From contig JBAOHQ010000004.1 in assembly GCA_037045185.1 (NCBI GenBank), positions 682,001 through 746,000 of the forward strand: a DNA stretch of 64,000 bases, in the 5' to 3' direction. This document shows, piece after piece, positions 58,438 through 64,000 of the stretch. Position 1 is the first letter of the stretch. Each line of letters starts with the position of its first letter. Made by a program: the position numbers and the translations under genes. The notes beneath the pieces were generated by a model, which searched no databases, was not told where the DNA came from, and saw only the letters and a program-made list of their open reading frames with translations. Source of the stretch: JAKOUY01 sp037045185. GTDB lineage: Bacteria > Actinomycetota > Acidimicrobiia > Acidimicrobiales > Ilumatobacteraceae.

Positions 58438-59724
58438 CCCACGACTCTGGCGCCGGGTGGCAGCAGCGGGAGCATCGCCTCGCTCACCCAGCAGCGGGTC
58501 AGGTGCAGGGTGCTGCGGATTCGCACCACTCGTTTGGGCTCCTCGAACCCGCGCCCGCACATGCACAGGGCGGCCTTGATGCAGTCGTCCTCAGTGGGCA
58601 GCACCATCGGCATCCGGCTGCGGCGCAGCCCGGCCGGCCCGGCGGTGAAGCAGTTGATGTAGGTCTTGGCGAAGTCCAGCTGGGCGGCCAGCGATGCCGG
58701 GATGAAGTCGGCGAAGCCGATGCCGAGAGCATTCCCACCGGAGATCTCGGTGAGGCCGAGCAGCACGATCGTGTTCACGTTCGGGCGCTCGCCGTCGGCA
58801 AGCCCGGGGACCCAGAATCGCCCGGTCACGTTGGGGTCCATCGTGGTCCCGCTGATGTCCTTGCCGCCGAGCTCGATGATCAGCGTGTCGATCTGCTCGA
58901 ACGGCAGCGTGGGAATCAGCGAGCGGGCGTAGTCGGTCAGCTCGCGCTCGAACTGCCCGCCTACCTCGTCGGCAGTCATCGCCTCGATGCGGGCGATGGC
59001 GCCGGTGGCGGACTCGACCGACGACACGCCACCCAGCAGCCGGCCCGTGGCCCGGATGGCAGCGATGCCGGCCAGGATGCGGTCACGCATCTGCACCGGA
59101 CCGCAGGCGTGGATCTGCGCCGCCCCGGGCTGCTTGCCCATCCCGACGACCGTCATCTTGGCGCAACCGCTCTCGATCGGTCCCTTGAAGCAGGTGTGCG
59201 GCTTGGTGCGGTTGACCGGGAGGATCCGGTCGGCTGAGGCGGCGTGGCGGTCGAGGTACAGGGGCATGGTGTGCCCGTCGGCCATCGGCGGCGTGCGGGC
59301 TACCTCCACTGTCTCCATGGTCGCCCGGATCTCGCAGCCCAGCGACGCTTCGGTCATGCCCAACTCAGCCAGCATTGCCCGCTGCCCGTCGGCGGTGGCA
59401 CCCCCGTGGCTGCCCATTGCCGGGATGACGAACGGTTCGGCGCCGAGTGCCCGCAGCCCCGAGATCGTGCCGCGGCAGCAGCGGCACACGATCGGTGAGG
59501 CCGCGCGACCCGCCGCCAACGGCGACCGTCATGCCCGGTTGAACCACCGCCGCCAGGCGTCGCACCACGGCTGCGTGGGTGGTCGCCTCCACGTCGGTGA
59601 CCGGCGGAGGGTTCGGCACCGCCAGCGCCACCTCGGTCAGGGTGGGTACCTCGATGCCGGGTGGGAACGGCAGATGCACGCCAGCCATCACTTGATCCCA
59701 TGCGCTCACGGATCCACCGTACAT
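58434..59724 (-). CDS. LarA-like (lactate racemase domain) protein, one frameshift
   Basis: Related to nickel-pincer lactate racemase; family members racemise or epimerise 2-hydroxy acids. The N-terminal frame from 59724 has FPPGIEVPTLTEVALAVPNP and PGMTVAVGGGSRGLT. One extra base at about 59491-59495 separates it from the frame with FVIPAMGSHGGATADGQRAM, NRTKPHTCFKGPIESGCAK and GLADGERPNVNTIVLLGLTE. The joined length of about 429 is normal. No larBCE cofactor genes are visible. It is translationally coupled to the FAD-linked dehydrogenase. Confidence 0.8.
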
Positions 59725-59767
59725 ATTCGTGGCGGCGGCCGGTGGAGAGGGTCGTAGCGTTGCCGAC

Positions 59768-60742
59768 GTGACGACCGTGCGCCTTCGACCGGCGACGCCG
59801 GAGGATCTGCCGGCCGTGTGTCAGGTGATCAACCGTGCCCAGTGGGCCGACGGCATCATGCAGGTCCGCACCGTCGAGGAGCTGACCGAGGATCTCGAGG
59901 CCGACGATGTGGACCTGGCCGCTGACATGCACGTCGCCGTGGTCGACGGCGAGTCGGCGGATGACGGCGCCATCGCCGGCTTCGTCCATACCCTGCTGCT
60001 GCCCAGCGAGGTGCTCCACGTGCGTTGCTACGTCTTCGGTGACGTCGAACCGGCGTGGCGCGGCCAGGGCATCGGCACGGCGTTGATGACCTGGGGCATA
60101 GCCCGGGCGCGCCAGCAACTGGACGCCTGCGCCACCACGCTGCCCACGCGTCTGCGCGCCCAGACCGGCGAGGACGCCGTGAGAACCCGGCGGATGTTCG
60201 AGCGGCTGGGGATGCGAGCGGTGCGCTACCACGAGGAACTGCTCCGGCCGCTGACCGACCTGCCGCCGCTGACCACGCCACGCGGCGTGCGGATCGTCGC
60301 CTGGCCCGACGATCGGGACGACGAGGTGCTGGCCGAGAAGAACCTGTCGTGGGTCGACCACTGGGGCTCTACCCCCACGTCGCCGGCGGGCTGGCAGGCG
60401 ATGGTGCGCGGCTTCGGGGCCCGGCCGGAGTGGAGCTTCATCGCCGTCGACGCCGACACCGATGAGGTGGTCGGCCATTGCCTGTGCAAGCGCTTCGAGC
60501 AAGACGACTCGCTGACCGGCCGGCGCGACGGCTACATCGACAGCCTCGGCACGCTGCAGCGTTACCGCGGCCGCGGTGTGGGCGCGGCGCTGATCGTGCA
60601 CGCCTTCCATGCCCTCGCCGAGGCCGGGATGACCCACGCAGCCCTCAACGTCGACAGTGAGAATCCCACCGGCGCGGCACGCCTGTACCGCTCTCTCGGC
60701 TTCGTCCACGAGCGCGGCGAGTTCACCTACGAGCTGGCCTGA
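59768..60742 (+). CDS. Tandem GNAT N-acetyltransferase
   Basis: A 324-residue protein with two GNAT folds. The acetyl-CoA loops are RGQGIGTALMTWGI in the first domain and RGRGVGAALIVHAF in the second. The C-terminus GAARLYRSLGFVHERGEFTY is typical of the second domain. The layout resembles mycothiol-synthase-type double GNAT proteins, but no specific substrate residue set is recognised. The GTG at 59768 fits the domain start. It diverges from the LarA-like gene. Confidence 0.85.
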   Translation: MTTVRLRPATPEDLPAVCQVINRAQWADGIMQVRTVEELTEDLEADDVDLAADMHVAVVDGESADDGAIAGFVHTLLLPSEVLHVRCYVFGDVEPAWRGQGIGTALMTWGIARARQQLDACATTLPTRLRAQTGEDAVRTRRMFERLGMRAVRYHEELLRPLTDLPPLTTPRGVRIVAWPDDRDDEVLAEKNLSWVDHWGSTPTSPAGWQAMVRGFGARPEWSFIAVDADTDEVVGHCLCKRFEQDDSLTGRRDGYIDSLGTLQRYRGRGVGAALIVHAFHALAEAGMTHAALNVDSENPTGAARLYRSLGFVHERGEFTYELA

Positions 60743-60789
60743 GCCGAGTCGTCGTCGCCTGGTGCGACCGATGTCACGCTCGCATATGC

Positions 60790-60818
60790 TTGCAAAAGTT
60801 AGCAAGTGCTCGCATACT
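60790..60818 (+). promoter_or_regulatory. Promoter overlapped by a CTTGC/GCAAG palindrome
   Basis: TTGCAA (60790-60795) and CATACT (60813-60818) are spaced by exactly 17 bases and lie 45 bases before the phasin-like ATG. CTTGC (60789-60793) and GCAAG (60802-60806) form an inverted repeat across the -35 box and spacer. GCTCGCATA occurs on both sides as a direct repeat (60778-60786 and 60809-60817). This suggests a regulated promoter. Confidence 0.5.
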
Positions 60819-60862
60819 GGAACCAGCCCCCCGAGGCACCTGTCGAAGACAAGGAGAGTGCG

Positions 60863-61252
60863 ATGAGCACGATGATGACCAGGGTTGAGAAGTTCCAGGA
60901 CGACTACATGGAGCTGATGAAGCGGATCGAGGAGCCGGTGGTCAAGTACACCGGTGAGATCGCCACCCGCCTGGCCAAGTACGTCACCGGCCGCCCGGAG
61001 TTCATGGCGTCGCTGCCGACGCTGCCCGAGATGGTGGAGAACGGTCTGACCTTCCGCAAGCGGATGGTCGACCACCAGGCCACCTTCGCCCGCAAGATGG
61101 TCCGGGCGATGGAGCCGGTGCTCGTCAAGACCGGCTCGTCCGAGGTCAAGCCGGCCCCGGTGGCCAAGGTCGCTCCGGCCACGGTGACCCGCATGCCTGG
61201 CCGCTCGGCCAAGCGGGCCGCCAAGCCGGTCGCCAAGCGCCCCGCCGCCTGA
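60863..61252 (+). CDS. Phasin-like small protein with Lys/Ala/Pro-rich tail
   Basis: A 129-residue protein with a clear AAGGAGAG ribosome-binding site before the ATG at 60863. The first 90 residues are amphipathic helices (TRVEKFQDDYMELMKRIEEP, FRKRMVDHQATFARKMVRAM), reminiscent of phasins that coat polyester or lipid granules. The tail repeats Lys, Ala and Pro (KRAAKPVAKRPAA), like the basic tails of mycobacterial surface adhesins or nucleoid proteins. A granule-surface or DNA-binding role is inferred; no domain is certain. Confidence 0.65.
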   Translation: MSTMMTRVEKFQDDYMELMKRIEEPVVKYTGEIATRLAKYVTGRPEFMASLPTLPEMVENGLTFRKRMVDHQATFARKMVRAMEPVLVKTGSSEVKPAPVAKVAPATVTRMPGRSAKRAAKPVAKRPAA

Positions 61253-61286
61253 CACTCGCCGTCACCCACAACTGAAGATCCCCCCG

Positions 61287-61333
61287 GAAGTGGGGAGGTG
61301 GTCACCCCAACGGGCCGGCCGCCTCCCCACTTC
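61287..61333. terminator. Long hairpin between convergent genes
   Basis: GAAGTGGGGAGG (61287-61298) and CCTCCCCACTTC (61322-61333) are a perfect 12-base inverted repeat with a 23-base loop. It lies between the phasin-like gene and the convergent gene at 61340. A bidirectional terminator is likely from position, although no T tract follows. Confidence 0.6.
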
Positions 61334-61339
61334 GCCGTC

Positions 61340-61765
61340 TCACAGGGCGCGCATCCGGTTGTTGCGCGGTTCGTGTTCCACTTCGGCCAGCCCGAGGCGC
61401 TCCATCAGCGGTGGGATGTACATCCCGACCCGGCCGCGCAGGCCCTTCTTCAGGCCGTACCACCCACCGAGCGGGTTGTCGGCCGAGCGGGCCCAGGCCT
61501 CCACCGTGCCCGGCCGCGCCGGCTTCTGCTCGTCGGCGGAGCCGAGTTCCATCCACCCGCCGTGCTCGCGCAGCAGCGCCAGCAGGTCGTCGACGATACG
61601 CGCGTGGTACAGCAGCACGGTCTTGCCCACGGTGCAGACCAGAACCTCCTCGCCGTCGCGGTGGTCGCGGTGCAGCGAGTACTCCGATGTCAGCGGCGGT
61701 GTTTGCAGCAGCCACGGGTCGTCGGGCGTTCCAGAGCCCTTGTGGTTGATGAGCTGATTCGACAT
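61340..61765 (-). CDS. Conserved hypothetical protein, unknown function
   Basis: A 141-residue soluble protein beginning MSNQLINHKGSGTPDDPWLL, with TSEYSLHRDHRDGEEVLVCT, LLREHGGWMELGSADEQKPA and NPLGGWYGLKKGLRGRVGMY. The alternating charged and aromatic pattern suggests a compact alpha/beta fold; I recognise no catalytic motif. It is monocistronic, converging on the phasin-like gene and diverging from the aldehyde dehydrogenase gene. Confidence 0.7.
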   Translation of the reverse strand: MSNQLINHKGSGTPDDPWLLQTPPLTSEYSLHRDHRDGEEVLVCTVGKTVLLYHARIVDDLLALLREHGGWMELGSADEQKPARPGTVEAWARSADNPLGGWYGLKKGLRGRVGMYIPPLMERLGLAEVEHEPRNNRMRAL

Positions 61766-61854
61766 GGTCCTCCGTCGGGTCGTCCCCAGTTCACCCGACC
61801 GCCCGCATCAGCTTGGCAGATCGGCGGGCCGTGATGTGGTCGTAGGGTGGTCCC

Positions 61855-63288
61855 ATGACACCGATCGAGTCCATTCCTGCGTTGGTGGCCGATGCCCGCG
61901 CCGCCTTCGACCGAGGTCGTACGAAGCCGCTGCCGTGGCGGCACGCCACGCTGACGACGTTGCGCACGTTGATGATCGAGCGCGAGGGCAAGCTGCTCGA
62001 CGCGCTGGCCGACGACTTCGCCAAGCCGCGCACGGAAGCCTGGCTCAGCGAGCTCGGGTTCACCGTCGCCGACATCGACCACACGCTGGCGAACCTGGCG
62101 TTGTGGGCACGTCCGGAGAAGGTGGCGACGCCGGTTGCCTTCAAGCCCGGGCGTAGCGAGATCCACCGTGACCCGCTGGGGGTCGTGTGCATCATCGCTC
62201 CGTGGAACTACCCGGTGCAGTTGCTGCTGGTTCCGATGGTGGCCGCCATCGCCGCAGGCAACGCGGTGGTGGTCAAGCCCAGCGAGCTGGCGCCGGTCAC
62301 CTCTGGCGAGCTCACCTCGCTGCTCCAGGCACTGGACGACCCGGCGATCGCCGTGGTCGAGGGTGGCGTGGCCGAGACCACCGCCCTGCTGGCCGAGCGT
62401 TTCGACCACATCCTCTATACGGGCAACAGCCGTGTGGCCCGCATCGTCATGCGCGCCGCGGCCGAGCACCTGACCCCGGTCACGCTCGAACTCGGCGGCA
62501 AGAGCCCGGCCATCGTCAGCCGCAAGGCGAACATCGACGTCGCCGCGCGGCGCATCGCCTGGGGCAAGTTCCTGAACAGCGGGCAGACATGCATCGCCCC
62601 CGACTACGTGCTGGTCGAGCGTCCCGTCCATGACCGTCTCGTGGCGGCGATCGGCGCGCAGATCACCGAGTTCTACGGCGCCGACCCGCAGCAGAGCCCT
62701 GACTTCGCCCGCATCGTCAACGACGTGCACTTCCAACGCGTCGAGAAGATGCTCCACACCGGCGCCGTTGCGGTGGGCGGCATCACCGATGCCGACACCC
62801 GGTACATCGCCCCCACCGTGCTGACGGGGGTGACCCGTGACGATCCGGCGATGGGCGAGGAGATCTTCGGGCCGGTGCTGCCGGTGATCGCCGTCGATTC
62901 GCTGGACGAGGCGATCGAGTTCGTCAACGCCGATGACAAGCCGCTGGCGCTGTACTCGTTCAGCGAGGACGACGGCGAGAACGAGCGCGTCCTGGCCGGG
63001 GCCACCAGCGGTGGGGCCTGCGTCAACGGCACGCTGATGCACATCAGCAACCCGCACCTGCCCTTCGGCGGCGTGGGGGAGAGCGGCATGGGCGCCTATC
63101 ACGGGCGTTTCGGCTTTGAGACCTTCAGCCATCAGCGCAGCGTGATGACCAGGTCCACCCGGCTGGATCCGCCGATCAGCTACCCGCCGTACACGGCCAA
63201 GAAGGAGAAGCTCCTGCGCCGCGGGCTGGGCATGCCCGACCCGCGTGACGTGGTGGCCAAGGTGCGCTCCAAGCTGCGCCGTGGCTGA
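61855..63288 (+). CDS. NAD(P)+-dependent aldehyde dehydrogenase (class 3-like)
   Basis: Oxidises aldehydes to acids; the 477-residue form with a C-terminal hydrophobic/basic extension resembles long-chain fatty-aldehyde dehydrogenases. Cofactor and catalytic elements are APWNYPVQLLLVPMVAAIAA, the general-base Glu in TLELGGKSP, the nucleophile Cys in FLNSGQTCIAPDY, and EEIFGPVLPV. The C-terminus ends SYPPYTAKKEKLLRRGLG. All key residues are intact. It is preceded by 89 intergenic bases and seems to be a single-gene unit. Confidence 0.94.
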   Translation: MTPIESIPALVADARAAFDRGRTKPLPWRHATLTTLRTLMIEREGKLLDALADDFAKPRTEAWLSELGFTVADIDHTLANLALWARPEKVATPVAFKPGRSEIHRDPLGVVCIIAPWNYPVQLLLVPMVAAIAAGNAVVVKPSELAPVTSGELTSLLQALDDPAIAVVEGGVAETTALLAERFDHILYTGNSRVARIVMRAAAEHLTPVTLELGGKSPAIVSRKANIDVAARRIAWGKFLNSGQTCIAPDYVLVERPVHDRLVAAIGAQITEFYGADPQQSPDFARIVNDVHFQRVEKMLHTGAVAVGGITDADTRYIAPTVLTGVTRDDPAMGEEIFGPVLPVIAVDSLDEAIEFVNADDKPLALYSFSEDDGENERVLAGATSGGACVNGTLMHISNPHLPFGGVGESGMGAYHGRFGFETFSHQRSVMTRSTRLDPPISYPPYTAKKEKLLRRGLGMPDPRDVVAKVRSKLRRG

Positions 63289-63322
63289 CGGGGTTGGGCG
63301 GGTCCCACCCGCTCGATAGGTT

Positions 63323-63365
63323 CGGCTCACTTCCCCCAACTGACGGAGCCCGCCGCGTGGCGGGC
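63323..63365 (+). other. Possible structured leader of the CpaE-like gene
   Basis: Two stems can form in succession: GGCTC (about 63324) with GAGCC (63346-63350), and GCCCGCC (63348-63354) with GGCGGGC (63359-63365) around a GCGT loop. They precede the ribosome-binding region of the gene at 63389. This could be a terminator of the aldehyde dehydrogenase gene or a regulatory leader. I do not recognise a known riboswitch class. Confidence 0.3.
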
Positions 63366-63388
63366 GGTTCACGTGCGCGGAGGGTGTG

Positions 63389-64000
63389 ATGATCCTGTGT
63401 TGGTCGGTCAAGGGTGGTAGCGGTACCACGGTGGTGGCGGCGGCGTTGGCCACGTTGCTGGCCAGGCGGGCCGCGGCGTGGTTCGTGGATCTGGCCGGGG
63501 ACGGTCCGGCCGTGTTCGGCATGGCGCCCGGCGTCGATTCGACGGGCGTCCACGAGTGGATGACGTCTGCCGTGGCCACCGGTGAGTCCTTCGAGCGCCT
63601 CGGCCTTGCCGTGGTGGACGGGCTGCAGATGGTGCCACGTGGCGGCGCCCTGGTGCAGGAGCGGTGGTCGGAGCTGGCAGACGTCCTGGCGCAGCGGCGG
63701 TGCGTGGTAGACGCCGGGCTGGGCTCGCCACCCGCTGTGCTGGCGGCTGCCGCGGATCAGTCGCTGCTCGTCACCCGTGCGTGCTTCCTGGCGCTGCGCC
63801 GGGCGGTCACCACTGCGGTCCGCCCCACCGGTGTGGTGCTGGTGGCCGAGCCCGGTCGGGCGTTGACGGCAGCCGATGTCGAGGCGGTCGTCGGCGCACC
63901 GGTGGTTGCCCGGGTCAGCATCGACCCGAGCGTGGCCCGCGTGGTGGACAGCGGCACCCTGGGCCTGCGCCTCCCACGGGGCCTGGCCCGCCAACTGCAC
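63389..64000 (+). CDS. CpaE/ParA-like P-loop ATPase, 3' end outside window
   Basis: The frame is open from the ATG at 63389 to the end of the window (204 residues). It starts MILCWSVKGGSGTTVVAAAL, a deviant Walker A of the KGGxGTT kind found in CpaE/TadZ and septum-site-like proteins. Further on are AAWFVDLAGDGPAVFG, RCVVDAGLGSPPAVLAAAAD (Walker B region) and ALRRAVTTAVRPTGVVLV. Such proteins commonly open Flp/Tad pilus operons, so cpaF and tad genes would be expected just beyond the window. AGGG precedes the ATG. Confidence 0.75.
   Translation, partial: MILCWSVKGGSGTTVVAAALATLLARRAAAWFVDLAGDGPAVFGMAPGVDSTGVHEWMTSAVATGESFERLGLAVVDGLQMVPRGGALVQERWSELADVLAQRRCVVDAGLGSPPAVLAAAADQSLLVTRACFLALRRAVTTAVRPTGVVLVAEPGRALTAADVEAVVGAPVVARVSIDPSVARVVDSGTLGLRLPRGLARQLH

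Overview
The window is high-GC DNA with dense, overlapping genes. The order dnaK-grpE-dnaJ-hspR, many GTG starts, ATGA/GTGA stop-start overlaps and an actinobacterial-style ClpB point to an Actinomycetota chromosome, possibly class Acidimicrobiia (the class is a guess). I saw no rRNA, tRNA, insertion sequence, phage gene or CRISPR array, and no gene-free stretch longer than 300 bases.

Layout: (1) 1-3135, heat-shock operon dnaK (5' end outside the window), grpE, dnaJ, hspR. (2) 3170-7114, an FtsX-type ABC exporter with two unequal ATPases, then a thiolase-like gene (7111-8528). (3) 8525-28981, a catabolic island: two Rieske oxygenases, two paralogous metal-dependent amidohydrolases, four VOC-fold proteins, an MDR reductase, an O-methyltransferase, hydantoinase/oxoprolinase subunits HyuA and HyuB, a cupin, a complete BMP-family (nucleoside-type) ABC importer and a FadR-type GntR regulator. 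The same 18-base operator-like sequence lies before both the leftward operon (28981 to 16873) and the rightward VOC operon (from 12397), so the regulator probably controls both arms. (4) 29015-33376, a histidine kinase diverging from a response regulator, a Ser/Thr-rich lipoprotein, ApbE and a ferric-reductase-like membrane protein: an extracytoplasmic flavin/electron-transfer module. (5) 33380-37231, a tandem-repeat block, then a SWIM protein and a SNF2 ATPase. (6) 37274-42068, dienoyl-CoA reductase, enoyl-CoA hydratase and a large patatin-like membrane protein. (7) 42078-47413, nicotinate phosphoribosyltransferase, three tandem ATP-grasp genes of unknown role and a TIM-barrel amidohydrolase. 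(8) 47474-64000, mostly housekeeping: clpB, a HisD-like gene, purA, purB, a TesB thioesterase, pyrE, an FAD-linked oxidase, a LarA-like protein, GNAT, a phasin-like protein, aldehyde dehydrogenase and the start of a CpaE/ParA-like gene.

A striking global property is single-base frame disruption. In eleven places one extra base breaks an otherwise well-conserved protein; there is one opposite lesion and one in-frame TAG. The bias suggests consensus errors more than gene decay. It also explains an apparent purA-purB fusion. For these genes I give the full span of the intended gene and state where the frame breaks.

Non-coding structure includes three copies of a 45-base inverted-repeat element at convergent gene ends, a 71-83 base tandem repeat, a pair of 18-base palindromes before the second Rieske gene, FadR-like operators, and a promoter overlapped by a palindrome before the phasin-like gene.
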